Virus record (IMG/VR): IMGVR_UViG_3300045999_009387
Span: 1 to 40,158 of that record
Source of the DNA: a virus
Strand: one strand, 5' to 3'
Length of the DNA stretch: 40,158 nucleotides
Part shown: in pieces, positions 6,208 to 13,843 of the stretch
How the letters are laid out: every line of letters starts with the position of its first letter
Numbering within the stretch: position 1 is the first letter of the stretch
Position numbers and translations under genes: made by a program
Notes under the pieces: model-generated
The model's input: only the letters and a program-made list of their open reading frames with translations
What the model was told of the DNA's origin: nothing
Database searches by the model: none

Positions 6208-6685
6208 TCCACGCGGATATGTTAAAGATAAACTAACTATCTATCTGGACATGGACGGTGTTCTGAGCGATTTTCAAGGACACTTAAATAATTATAATAA
6301 GTCTTTGGGATTAAAAATAACTCCATATCAAATCAATCTAGTGGATTATCACTGGTGGTCGTCTATGCCTTGGACACGATGGGGCAGAGAATTGTATGAC
6401 TATTGCAATAGTCTGTGCTATACATGCATTCTAACTTCTGCGGGTGGACATCCAGAAGCCTCAAAAGGTAAAACAATCTGGCTAGAAAAAGAAGGAATAA
6501 AGGACTATATTCTTTCTGGATCAAAATGGGCGGTAGCAAACGATAAAACTGTCCTTATTGACGACACTCCTAAGAAAATAGATAAATTTATTTTGGCCGG
6601 GGGTGTGGGTTTATTATTTAGTGAAGAAAAGCTAGAAGGTATTTATAAAGCCGTAAAAGAATGGGTAGATTTGCATAGTGTATAA
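6182..6685 (+). CDS. HAD-family 5'(3')-deoxyribonucleotidase-like phosphatase
   Basis: This 167-residue protein has HAD motif I DMDGVLSDF, with nucleophile D23 and general acid/base D25. Motif II lies in CILTSAGGH. A lysine follows in GSKWAVANDKTVLIDD, which also supplies the motif IV acidic pair. Size and motif I match the NT5C family, which dephosphorylates dNMPs. In a phage this can adjust nucleotide pools or remove host nucleotides. It overlaps the CPCC gene upstream. The gene downstream has its own promoter box, lying at the end of this one. Confidence 0.75.
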   Translation: MRNKPNQYDPRGYVKDKLTIYLDMDGVLSDFQGHLNNYNKSLGLKITPYQINLVDYHWWSSMPWTRWGRELYDYCNSLCYTCILTSAGGHPEASKGKTIWLEKEGIKDYILSGSKWAVANDKTVLIDDTPKKIDKFILAGGVGLLFSEEKLEGIYKAVKEWVDLHSV

Positions 6686-6686
6686 T
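6677..6686 (+). promoter_or_regulatory. AGTGTATAAT promoter box before the 6692 gene
   Basis: The box overlaps the last codons of the HAD gene. Five bases (TATGC) separate it from the ATG at 6692. Its sequence and spacing are the same as at 4637-4646 (minus strand) and 19342-19351. There is no ribosome-binding sequence between box and ATG, consistent with a leaderless transcript. Confidence 0.55.
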
Positions 6687-6691
6687 TATGC

Positions 6692-7570
6692 ATGAACAAA
6701 ATAATATTTGATAATCTTTCTTACCGTGAAGGCAAACCATCGGCTGAACAATTAGGCTTTATTCCTCTCAATTTTTGTAATAGAGGTTTTTATGGACTAA
6801 TTAATGGTAATATATCTTATGATTTTCCGCCAAATCCTAATGATATTAATGCTACGTTAAGCACTTTAAGACAAGATCAAGATATTTATTTTGATTTAGA
6901 GCCTTGGTTTTGTTTACCGGACACCGCTTCTAGAGTTGAACAATTAAAAAAGAAAATGTATGCTCTAGATTTGCTTTCTAGATTCAGACAAATTCATCCA
7001 AATTTTAATAAAAAAATTGGCTGTTTTGGATTACCGGATGGAAATATACATCCCGAAAATCCTCCTGCTGCAATAGAATTTTGGAAAAACAAAAATCGTA
7101 AATTAATGAGTGGTGAAATTTGGGATATTATTTACGATACCATGAATTGTATGTTTCCGTGTTGTTATCCGTATGATTACGGAAACGGAGATTCAAAAAA
7201 GACCAACGATCTTCAGTTAGTTTACAATCAATTAAAACTTGATATAACTAAAGAACATAATGTTAAAAATTATCCGGTTTATGTTTTTTGGCAACCGAGA
7301 TTAAAAAAGGCTGATGGTTCTAGACCTTTTATGACTTATCAAGATACGGTACTCCAATTAAATTGGTTAATGTCTCGTTGTGATGGTATTGTATTGTGGG
7401 ATTGGGATGGTCAAATAGACCCGCAGACAGGAGATATAGCTGTGTGGGATGATGGTGCCGATTGGTTAAGGGCCGTAAAAGATGTTCAAAAAACATTTAA
7501 TACGCCACCAAAAGTACAAACCATGCATTATACAAGCGGTACTCCTTTTAAAACCCGTTTTTCAGGTTAA
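6692..7570 (+). CDS. Putative TIM-barrel, glycosidase-like protein
   Basis: The protein has 292 residues and no signal peptide. Features fit an alpha/beta barrel: IYFDLEPWF near residue 70 (an acidic pair at a strand end, as in glycoside hydrolases), IGCFGLPDG, a YPVYVFWQPR strand near 200, and CDGIVLWDWDGQ near 230, followed by DDGADWLRAV. The strand-end D/E residues and a late W-D-W recall hyaluronidase-like or GH-type barrels. I cannot assign a substrate. It could act in cell-wall or surface polysaccharide degradation. It has its own promoter box, so it may be expressed at a different time from its neighbours. Confidence 0.4.
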   Translation: MNKIIFDNLSYREGKPSAEQLGFIPLNFCNRGFYGLINGNISYDFPPNPNDINATLSTLRQDQDIYFDLEPWFCLPDTASRVEQLKKKMYALDLLSRFRQIHPNFNKKIGCFGLPDGNIHPENPPAAIEFWKNKNRKLMSGEIWDIIYDTMNCMFPCCYPYDYGNGDSKKTNDLQLVYNQLKLDITKEHNVKNYPVYVFWQPRLKKADGSRPFMTYQDTVLQLNWLMSRCDGIVLWDWDGQIDPQTGDIAVWDDGADWLRAVKDVQKTFNTPPKVQTMHYTSGTPFKTRFSG

Positions 7571-7584
7571 AAAAGATAAAATCT

Positions 7585-7594
7585 AAGATAGAAT
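7585..7594 (+). promoter_or_regulatory. Promoter-like box AAGATAGAAT before the RlaP-type gene
   Basis: A -10-like TAGAAT ends exactly 5 nt before the ATG at 7600, the same spacing as the AGTGTATAAT boxes elsewhere. The sequence is a weaker match. There is no ribosome-binding sequence before the ATG. Confidence 0.4.
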
Positions 7595-7599
7595 AGTCA

Positions 7600-8454
7600 A
7601 TGGAATATCCAAAATTTTGTGATTACCCGGATTTTACTGCATTAACGGGGTCAAGATTATACGGTTATCATACCGAAAAATCGGATTATGATTATAGAGG
7701 ATTTGTGGTGCCTCCATCTAAGTACCTTTTAGGTATAGATAATTTTCTTTTTCACCAGAAAAAAGATACCGATAATATTGTTTTTTCACTAAAACATTTT
7801 ATTGATGTTACTTTAAAAGGTAATACTCAAACATTTGAAATATTATTTTCTAATGATATAACTTATAGTCCAATAGGATATCAATTACTTCAGCTAAAGG
7901 AAAACTTCTTTAGTCAAAAGATAATTCGTTCTACTCTTGGTTTCGCTTTAAGCGAATGGCGAAAAACCCTATCGCAAGCTCTTGTATTTGAATATAGAGA
8001 TTCAAAACAACAAGATATTCTTGTTAATTTAGCCGGGACATTTCAATTAAAACGCGACGAGATAAAAGAAATATACGATATAATCTTTAGAGATAGAGTC
8101 GAAGATGATCCTCGTCGATATGTACCTAATGATAGAATTGGTGAAAAAGCTAGACTAGATATAGAACGCTATGGATATCAATTAAAACCGGCGTGCAATA
8201 CTATTCGTTTAATATGTCAGGCTATAGAATTTGTCCAAACCGGCAAAATAACTTATCCTCGCCCCGAATCACCCACTTTAAAAGATATCCGATCTGGATT
8301 AATTCCTTATGCTAGCGTAAACGATATGTTTAATGAATATTACAACAAGCTAGCTAAAATGGATTTATCGTCATTGCCGATAAAACCAAATCATAACGCT
8401 ATTATGGAATGGTATCAAGATGTAGCAGAAAAGGAAATAAAAAAGGACAATTAA
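7600..8454 (+). CDS. RlaP/YcgL-type nucleotidyltransferase (Pol beta superfamily)
   Basis: The protein has 284 residues. The catalytic signature GSRLYGYHTEKSDYDYRG spans residues 17-34, with GS followed by DxD (D29, D31), and continues into FVVPPSKYLLG. This is the pattern of the DNA polymerase beta-like nucleotidyltransferases of COG3541. Phages often carry them, but the substrate is unknown. The C-terminal helical part (RYGYQLKPACNTIRL) is also typical of this family. Its stop overlaps the ATG of the methylase (TAATG), so the two are co-translated. Confidence 0.8.
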   Translation: MEYPKFCDYPDFTALTGSRLYGYHTEKSDYDYRGFVVPPSKYLLGIDNFLFHQKKDTDNIVFSLKHFIDVTLKGNTQTFEILFSNDITYSPIGYQLLQLKENFFSQKIIRSTLGFALSEWRKTLSQALVFEYRDSKQQDILVNLAGTFQLKRDEIKEIYDIIFRDRVEDDPRRYVPNDRIGEKARLDIERYGYQLKPACNTIRLICQAIEFVQTGKITYPRPESPTLKDIRSGLIPYASVNDMFNEYYNKLAKMDLSSLPIKPNHNAIMEWYQDVAEKEIKKDN

Positions 8455-9179
8455 TGCATTATCACGGCGGAAAAGCAAATCTATCAAAATATATAGCACC
8501 GTTTATTAATGATCGACTAAATAGATTACAATGGGGCTATAGACGTTATATAGAACCGTTTGTTGGTGGTTGTAATTTTATTGATAAAATAGATTGTGAT
8601 ATGGCACTTTTAAATGATATCAATTTATCCCTTATCAATATGTATAAGGCTTTACAAAAAGATTGGATTCCTCCGACCGACCTATCGGAAGATCAATATT
8701 ATTTTTTACGCGATCAAAAAGACCCGGAAAGACCCGAAACAGCGTTCGCCTCTTTTGGATGTTCTTTTGGCGGCAAAGAATGGGGCGGATATGCTCGCGG
8801 TGTAGACAATAAAGGTAAACCCCGCAATTATGCTTTACACGCTCATAAAAAACTTATGAGATTAAAAAATGTACTTCAAAATAAACGAGTGGAATTTATT
8901 TGCGAAAATTATTTATCAGTATTAGAATCGGCTAATTATAGCGTGATATATTGTGATCCACCGTATGAAGGCACTTTAAAATATAAAACGGGCCTTTTTG
9001 ATAATAATAAATTTCTAAATGATTTAGAGAAAAATAAAGCAGATAATTATATATTATTGTCTGAATTTTCTAACCCTAGAAATTACAACGTGATATATCA
9101 AAAAGATCGTGCAATCAGTATGAAATTAACCAAAGATGAACCGCAAAAAAGAAAACTGGAACTCTTACTAGAAATATGA
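8454..9179 (+). CDS. D12-class DNA N6-adenine methyltransferase (Dam-like)
   Basis: The protein has 241 residues from the ATG that overlaps the previous stop; an in-frame start at 8409 would lie inside the upstream gene. Motifs are: YHGGK (3-7) for AdoMet binding, EPFVGG (34-39), a middle INLSLINMYKAL helix, and the catalytic YCDPPYEG with DPPY at 168-171. It should methylate adenine in DNA, probably protecting phage DNA or changing its recognition. No matching endonuclease gene is adjacent. The C-terminus ends in LKLTKDEPQKRKLELLLEI-like basic text. Confidence 0.85.
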   Translation: MHYHGGKANLSKYIAPFINDRLNRLQWGYRRYIEPFVGGCNFIDKIDCDMALLNDINLSLINMYKALQKDWIPPTDLSEDQYYFLRDQKDPERPETAFASFGCSFGGKEWGGYARGVDNKGKPRNYALHAHKKLMRLKNVLQNKRVEFICENYLSVLESANYSVIYCDPPYEGTLKYKTGLFDNNKFLNDLEKNKADNYILLSEFSNPRNYNVIYQKDRAISMKLTKDEPQKRKLELLLEI

Positions 9180-9190
9180 ACTATTGATGG

Positions 9191-9214
9191 TACTCTCTGT
9201 GTAATACGAGAGTA
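9191..9214 (+). repeat. Perfect inverted repeat before the nrd genes
   Basis: TACTCTC (9191-9197) and GAGAGTA (9208-9214) are perfectly complementary around a 10-nt loop. A TATAAT (9213-9218) overlaps the right arm, and the nrdB ATG is at 9242. It could be an operator covering the -10 element or a stem-loop in the 5' leader. It lacks a T-run, so an intrinsic terminator is unlikely. Confidence 0.5.
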
Positions 9215-9241
9215 TAATATTTACTACTATTGAAGAAAATT

Positions 9242-10216
9242 ATGAGCATATTTGACAAAAGAATTGCGTTTAAACCTTTTGAGTATACCGAATTAACTAA
9301 ATTTAAAGACGCTATAAATCATAGCTATTGGTTAGTAAGCGAATGGAATTTTATAAGTGATATTCAAGATTTTAATGTAAAATTAAATGATGTTGAAAAA
9401 AGTGCAATAAAAAACACTCTACTAGCCATTTCTCAAATTGAAGTATCGGTAAAAAAATTCTGGACCAAATTAGGTGAAAGATTTCCTAAGCCCGAATTTG
9501 AGCAGGTTGGGGTGACCTTTGGTGAATCGGAAGTTAGACATGCTGACGCTTATTCTCATCTACTTCAAATCTTAAATCTTAATGGCGATTTTGAGATGCT
9601 TCTGCAAAATCCTGTTATTCAAGGTAGAGTAGATTATTTGACAAAATACCTAAAGGGTGCATCAGACAACAGTAATGAAAATTATACGTTAACTTTAACT
9701 TTATTTTCTCTATTTATAGAAAATATAAGTCTTTTTAGTCAATTTGCTATTATTAAATCATTCAATAAACATAAGAATATTTTAAAAGATATCGACAATG
9801 TTATTCAGGCAACCCAAAAAGAAGAGTTAATTCACGCTATGTTTGGTACTTATGTTATCAATCAAATTCATAAAGAATTTCCTGAATGGTTTAATGAAGA
9901 ATTTTTTGAGAAAATTTACCGTGCCTCTAAAAAAGCATATGAAGCTGAATCCAAGATTATAGATTGGATTTTTGAAAAAGGTGATGTAGATTTTATATCC
10001 AAAGAATCTCTAAAAGAATTCATTAAAAATAGATTTAATGAAAGTGTAGTAGGAGTCGGAGGAAAAGAAGTTTTTGAGATTAATAAAGAACTCATAAAAC
10101 AATTTGATTGGTTTAATCAAGAAATATACGCTGAAATCAGTACGGACTTTTTCCATAAAAAACCAACTACTTATAGCAAAAAAACAAAACCCGTAACTGA
10201 AAACGATTTATTTTAA
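9242..10216 (+). CDS. nrdB: Class I ribonucleotide reductase, small (beta) subunit
   Basis: The protein has 324 residues; the ATG at 9242 after a GAAG is preferred to a TTG at 9230. Metal ligands and radical site are visible: E67 in SQIEVSVKKFW, E97 and H100 in GESEVRHADAY, and a Tyr at 104 in the place of the E. coli radical Tyr122. The other iron-binding residues are the Glu in LFIENISLF and the E-x-x-H of KEELIHAMFG. It supplies the radical for dNTP synthesis and works with the alpha subunit next door. A palindrome and a TATAAT upstream suggest its own promoter. Confidence 0.92.
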   Translation: MSIFDKRIAFKPFEYTELTKFKDAINHSYWLVSEWNFISDIQDFNVKLNDVEKSAIKNTLLAISQIEVSVKKFWTKLGERFPKPEFEQVGVTFGESEVRHADAYSHLLQILNLNGDFEMLLQNPVIQGRVDYLTKYLKGASDNSNENYTLTLTLFSLFIENISLFSQFAIIKSFNKHKNILKDIDNVIQATQKEELIHAMFGTYVINQIHKEFPEWFNEEFFEKIYRASKKAYEAESKIIDWIFEKGDVDFISKESLKEFIKNRFNESVVGVGGKEVFEINKELIKQFDWFNQEIYAEISTDFFHKKPTTYSKKTKPVTENDLF

Positions 10217-10235
10217 ATTTAAGAAAGAGAATACT

Positions 10236-11882
10236 ATGTCTGAATTTGTATGGTATAATGATCTGTCCAAACAGTTTCTAGAAAAAGATTATTTACTTCC
10301 CGGTCAAACTCTAGAAGAAAGAGTTGATGTTATTTGTAATGCTGCCGAAAAAATATTAGGTATTAAAGATTTTGCAAATAGATTTAAAAACAATCTCAAA
10401 AAAGGTTGGTATTCTTTATCTACTCCTATATGGACAAATTTTGGAAATACTAGAGGTTTGCCGATTTCCTGTTTTTCTTCTCATATTGAAGATACTATGG
10501 AATCCATCTTATCTACAAATGCAGAAGTTGGAATGATGACTAAATACGGCGGCGGCACTGCTGCTTATTTTGGCGAACTAAGACCTAGAGGCAGTCTTAT
10601 TAAAAATAACGGCGAATCGTCTGGTGCGGTGCATTTTATGCAAATGTTCGATACTACTATGACAACGGTAAATCAAGGCAGTACACGCAGAGGTAATTTT
10701 GCGGCATATTTACCAATTGACCACGGCGACATTGAAGAGTTTCTTAATATACGAGCGGAAGGAAATCCTATTCAGGATATTTCGTTTGGTGTCTGTGTAC
10801 CCGATTATTGGCTAGAAGAAATGGTAGCGGGAGACGCTGTAAAACGTAAGATATGGGCAAAGGTTCTACAGAGTAGAATCAATACAGGATATCCGTACAT
10901 TATATTTACTGGCAACGCCAATAAAAATAAACCGCAAGTATATAAAGATAAAAATCTAAAGATTACCCACAGTAATTTGTGTTCGGAAATTTTTCTCCAT
11001 ACAAATAAAGACGAGTCTTTCGTCTGTGATCTTTCTTCTATGAATATTGTCCATTTTGATGAATGGAAAAATACTGATGCCGTAGAACTTCTTACTTATT
11101 TCTTAGACGCTGTTATGACAGAGTTTATAGAAAAAGCAAGAGATATTCCTTTTATGAATCGTGCAGTCAACTTTGCTGAAAATCAAAGAGCATTAGGAAT
11201 AGGTTGGATCGGTTATCATTCTTATCTGCAAAGTAAAATGATTCCATTTGAAAGTATGGAGGCAAAGTTTGCTAATTTAGAAATCGCAGAAACTATCAAA
11301 ACACAAGCTGAAGAAGCATCTAGAAAGCTAGCAAAAGAATACGGAGAACCGGCTCTGCTAAAGGGGTACGGAATGAGAAACGTTACCCTTATGGCAATTG
11401 CACCTACCAAATCTTCGGCTTTTATTTTAGGTCAAATCTCAGAGGGTATAGAGCCTAATAAATCTAATTACTATATTAAAGATTTAGCTAAGGGAAAATT
11501 TACTGTAAAAAATCCGTACTTAACTAAAATTCTAGAAGATCGTGGATATAATACGAGCGAAGTTTGGGATTCAATTTTAAAAAATAAAGGCGGTGTACAA
11601 CATCTGACATTCTTAGATGAAAAAGAAAAAAGCGTATTCAAAACTTTTAGAGAAATATCTCCCAAAGAAATTATAATCCAAGCTGCACAGCGTCAAAAAT
11701 TTATAGATCAAGGGCAATCTTTAAATCTTATGATTCATCCATCTACACCAACAAAAGATTTAAATACTCTAATTTTAGAGGCTTGGAGATTGGGTGTAAA
11801 AGGATTGTATTATCAAATCAGCGTTAATGCGGCACAAGAATTTGCTTCAAATATTTTAGAATGTAAGAGTTGTGAGTCGTAA
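10236..11882 (+). CDS. nrdA: Class I ribonucleotide reductase, large (alpha) subunit
   Basis: The protein has 548 residues, much shorter than the ~760 of E. coli NrdA. It begins directly in the catalytic region and has no N-terminal ATP-cone, so it lacks the usual dATP overall-activity switch. Active-site residues are C79 (PISCFS), N247/C249/E251 in SNLCSEIF, and C264 (FVCDLSSMN). The radical-transfer tyrosine pair is LYYQ near 529, and the C-terminal redox pair is in LECKSCES. A ribosome-binding site AAGAAAGAG precedes the ATG, 19 nt after nrdB. The pair forms a two-gene operon. Confidence 0.92.
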   Translation: MSEFVWYNDLSKQFLEKDYLLPGQTLEERVDVICNAAEKILGIKDFANRFKNNLKKGWYSLSTPIWTNFGNTRGLPISCFSSHIEDTMESILSTNAEVGMMTKYGGGTAAYFGELRPRGSLIKNNGESSGAVHFMQMFDTTMTTVNQGSTRRGNFAAYLPIDHGDIEEFLNIRAEGNPIQDISFGVCVPDYWLEEMVAGDAVKRKIWAKVLQSRINTGYPYIIFTGNANKNKPQVYKDKNLKITHSNLCSEIFLHTNKDESFVCDLSSMNIVHFDEWKNTDAVELLTYFLDAVMTEFIEKARDIPFMNRAVNFAENQRALGIGWIGYHSYLQSKMIPFESMEAKFANLEIAETIKTQAEEASRKLAKEYGEPALLKGYGMRNVTLMAIAPTKSSAFILGQISEGIEPNKSNYYIKDLAKGKFTVKNPYLTKILEDRGYNTSEVWDSILKNKGGVQHLTFLDEKEKSVFKTFREISPKEIIIQAAQRQKFIDQGQSLNLMIHPSTPTKDLNTLILEAWRLGVKGLYYQISVNAAQEFASNILECKSCES

Positions 11883-11886
11883 TAAT

Positions 11887-12054
11887 ATGGATACCTATTC
11901 AAAAATTAATAGAAACAAGATACTTGAAACAATAGAAAAATTACAAGAACTTTTGGGTTCTTCTAAAAAAGATTATTTTGATCTTGAAATTTCTTCTGTC
12001 CATCCGACAGAAGGATATGTTATTATTGAAAGAAAGACTATTATAGAAACGTAA
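11887..12054 (+). CDS. Small hypothetical protein (55 aa)
   Basis: The first in-frame ATG is 4 nt after the nrdA stop; a GTG at 11872 would extend it into nrdA. The product MDTYSKINRNKILETIEKLQELLG begins with a helix and has a later HPTEGYVIIERKT strand. No domain is recognised. It lies in the short-gene run after the reductase. Confidence 0.5.
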   Translation: MDTYSKINRNKILETIEKLQELLGSSKKDYFDLEISSVHPTEGYVIIERKTIIET

Positions 12055-12056
12055 GT

Positions 12057-12317
12057 ATGCTAAAACTAAATGAAACAGAAAAAAGAATTTTTAGTGATTT
12101 TTTAGATCAATTATCTGATTATATGTCTAACGCTGGATGTAATGATTATGATTTACCAAATAGCGAAGAAGGAAAGATGCTGTGGCTAGAAAATGAAAAT
12201 CGGGTAAAAAAAGATAACTATGAACCATTATTAGATAAAATTCCAGAGAATCAAAAAGATTTTTGCACTTTTGACTGGATTTTACTGAGTACTCTACGAA
12301 AAAAGATAGGACTATAA
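12057..12317 (+). CDS. Hypothetical protein (86 aa)
   Basis: It starts 2 nt after the previous stop. The acidic product begins MLKLNETEKRIFSDFLDQLSD, contains a CNDYDLPNSEEGK segment, and ends with CTFDWILLSTLRKKIGL. I recognise no family. Confidence 0.55.
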   Translation: MLKLNETEKRIFSDFLDQLSDYMSNAGCNDYDLPNSEEGKMLWLENENRVKKDNYEPLLDKIPENQKDFCTFDWILLSTLRKKIGL

Positions 12318-12320
12318 TTT

Positions 12321-12499
12321 ATGAAAATTGAAACAGTTCCGGCAAAAACTATATTTACATTTAAATTGGTGGGTAAAAAAAAGAACAAAATGTATCAACG
12401 GTAGTATCAACAAAAGATAAAGTTGCCTGTCCTACCTGCGGACGCAATTCAAAAACAAATTGTAAATTTTGTAAAAATTGCGGAACGTGCTTAATATAG
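12321..12499 (+). CDS. Small zinc-ribbon protein made by a -1 frameshift
   Basis: The zero frame from the ATG at 12321 encodes only 27 residues and stops at 12404. The -1 frame is open from 12377 to 12499, without a start codon of its own, and encodes a cysteine-rich segment: CPTC, then CKFC, then CGTC. The two meet at an A8 run in which the zero frame reads A-AAA-AAG (12377-12383), the slippery heptamer known from E. coli dnaX. A -1 shift there joins MKIETVPAKTIFTFKLVG to the zinc ribbon, about 59 residues in total. A sequencing error in the A run is the alternative. Confidence 0.5.
12377..12383 (+). promoter_or_regulatory. Slippery heptamer A AAA AAG for -1 frameshifting
   Basis: Read in the frame of the 12321 ATG, the heptamer is A-AAA-AAG, as in dnaX. 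The zero frame ends 21 nt later at TAG. The -1 frame continues for about 38 codons through the zinc ribbon. No strong downstream stem is evident by eye, and the upstream stretch is not clearly a Shine-Dalgarno enhancer. Confidence 0.45.
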
Positions 12500-12510
12500 A
12501 ATATATTATT

Positions 12511-12765
12511 ATGAAAATTAAAGACTTAATTAAAGAATTGTCGGAGTTAAATCAAGAGCTAGAAATTATTGTTTCAAGAGATGCGGAGGGTAACGGTTAT
12601 AGTCCTATGTATTCTTTTTATCAAGCTAAATATCATCCTAATAACGATTGGTCTGGTGAAATTATAGATGTCGAGTTAAATTCAAACGATAAAGAGTATT
12701 TAGAATACGCAGATGAAATAAAAGATGAATGTATTGATTGCGTTGTTTTTACTCCGTCAAATTAA
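12511..12765 (+). CDS. Conserved phage hypothetical protein (84 aa)
   Basis: The start at the ATG is preferred to an upstream TTG at 12478, which would lie within the zinc-ribbon gene. The product MKIKDLIKELSELNQELEI followed by VSRDAEGNGYSPMYS matches a small protein widespread in phages, with unknown function. It ends in CVVFTPSN, similar to the usual VVLWP-like end of that family. Confidence 0.6.
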   Translation: MKIKDLIKELSELNQELEIIVSRDAEGNGYSPMYSFYQAKYHPNNDWSGEIIDVELNSNDKEYLEYADEIKDECIDCVVFTPSN

Positions 12766-12780
12766 ATTTTCCTAAAATTT

Positions 12781-12789
12781 AGATATAAT
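12781..12789 (+). promoter_or_regulatory. Promoter-like AGATATAAT, 5 nt before the 12795 start
   Basis: TATAAT at 12784-12789 ends 5 nt before the ATG at 12795, the same spacing as the AGTGTATAAT boxes. The intergenic gap is 29 nt and contains no ribosome-binding sequence, again fitting a leaderless transcript. Confidence 0.45.
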
Positions 12790-12794
12790 ACATA

Positions 12795-13235
12795 ATGCAA
12801 ACCTTTTTGCCATATGCCGATTTTAACGAGTCGGCACAATGTTTAGATTGGCGTAGACTAAATAAGCAAGTTATAGAGGCGATGCAAATCGCCAATGTTT
12901 CTATTTTACTCCAATCAAAAGAAAAAACCGGTTGGTCCAATCATCCCGCTAGGCGTATGTGGTTTGGTTATGAATATCAACTTTGTAATTATGCTCTAGC
13001 CTGCCGAGATGAATGGGTAAAACGCGGCTATAATTCTAATACAAAAGATAAAATCTTAAAGATTCAATCTCACTATCAAGATACCGGACTGCCATCATGG
13101 ATAGGTCGGGAAGATTTTCATCTGTCTCATAAAAAAGCACTACTATATAAAGAGATAGATCGTAACGAACCTGTATGGTATAGAAATTTGTGGCCTGATT
13201 TAAAGCCAGAACTTAATTATGTTTGGCCGGTATAA
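12795..13235 (+). CDS. Pyrimidine-dimer DNA glycosylase-like protein (MSMEG_6728 family)
   Basis: The protein has 146 residues. It opens with MQTFLPYADFNESAQCLDWRR and LNKQVIEAMQI, then GWSNHPARRMWFGYEYQL, and ends ELNYVWPV. This order of motifs matches the MSMEG_6728-like family related to T4 endonuclease V (pyr_excise fold). The HPA segment and the early Arg-Leu-x-Lys segment are conserved in it. A DNA repair role against UV damage is likely from family knowledge; activity is not proven. It ends exactly at 13235, where the minus-strand tail genes stop at 13236. Confidence 0.75.
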   Translation: MQTFLPYADFNESAQCLDWRRLNKQVIEAMQIANVSILLQSKEKTGWSNHPARRMWFGYEYQLCNYALACRDEWVKRGYNSNTKDKILKIQSHYQDTGLPSWIGREDFHLSHKKALLYKEIDRNEPVWYRNLWPDLKPELNYVWPV

Positions 13236-13589
13236 TTAATAAGTAAAAGTTGGACTGTAATTTATTTTTACATTATCACCATAAGCAACTACTTTACGAT
13301 TTCCAGATGTATCAGTAATAGCGGCCTCATGGTAATATTGTCCCCAAAGATTTTGAGTATCCGTCGCTAATAAAGAAACCAACATTAATCCGCTTTCCGG
13401 AGACGGGAAAGTTATTCCTGCTGTTGTTGTTTTTTTAATTGATGGACTACTTATATTATTTCTAGATAATATCCATTCTGCGGTAGAACCGGTCAAATCA
13501 AATAAATCACCATTACTATCGCGGATAGTAAAAAGTAATCCTTTATCTTCACCTTTAAATAAATTAAAATTTTGATTATTACTAGACAT
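13236..13589 (-). CDS. Tail/baseplate accessory protein, Ig-like
   Basis: This 117-residue protein begins MSSNNQNFNLFKGEDKGLLFTI and reads like the N-terminal beta-sandwich of BppU-type baseplate proteins: FTIRDSNGDLFDLTGSTAEW, later SGLMLVSL, and YYHEAAITDTSGNRKVV. It is the last gene of the minus-strand fibre run. Its stop abuts the stop of the convergent + strand gene, and no terminator lies between. A role in host binding with the fibre is inferred from context. Confidence 0.6.
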   Translation of the reverse strand: MSSNNQNFNLFKGEDKGLLFTIRDSNGDLFDLTGSTAEWILSRNNISSPSIKKTTTAGITFPSPESGLMLVSLLATDTQNLWGQYYHEAAITDTSGNRKVVAYGDNVKINYSPTFTY

Positions 13590-13843
13590 TAAATAAATTC
13601 CACTGTTGTATTATACACACCGCTTAAACTTGCGTTATCATAAGTGCCCAACAAATTAATATTTCCAAAAACACCATCTATGTTAATTGCGTCTATTTGA
13701 CCGTTTAATGTATTATCAGCGTTAACACCATTTAGGTTGATAATATTAATTATTGGTGGAGCTATTACGGTTGTAGAAAATAACTGCCAATATCTTATAG
13801 GCCAATAATTTATAGGAAAGTAGTTTTTTGGAAAACTAATCAT
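13589..13843 (-). CDS. Small tail-associated hypothetical protein (84 aa)
   Basis: It overlaps both neighbours by one nucleotide in the minus-strand tail cluster. The N-terminus is aromatic (FPKNYFPINYWPIRYWQLF). The rest alternates polar residues in IxLxGxY-type turns (INLNGVNADNTLNG, INIDGVFGNINLLGTY), like a short beta-repeat. No family is known to me; it probably belongs to the fibre or baseplate. Confidence 0.5.
   Translation of the reverse strand: MISFPKNYFPINYWPIRYWQLFSTTVIAPPIINIINLNGVNADNTLNGQIDAINIDGVFGNINLLGTYDNASLSGVYNTTVEFI

Noticed and set aside
9191-9214. Rho-independent terminator after the methylase gene
   Set aside because: The stem has no T-run after it and overlaps a TATAAT, so a promoter-linked element is more likely.
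12313-12320. TATAAT just before the 12321 gene as a leaderless promoter
   Set aside because: Only 2 nt separate it from the ATG and the bases form the end of the previous gene, so the fixed 5-nt spacing is not met.
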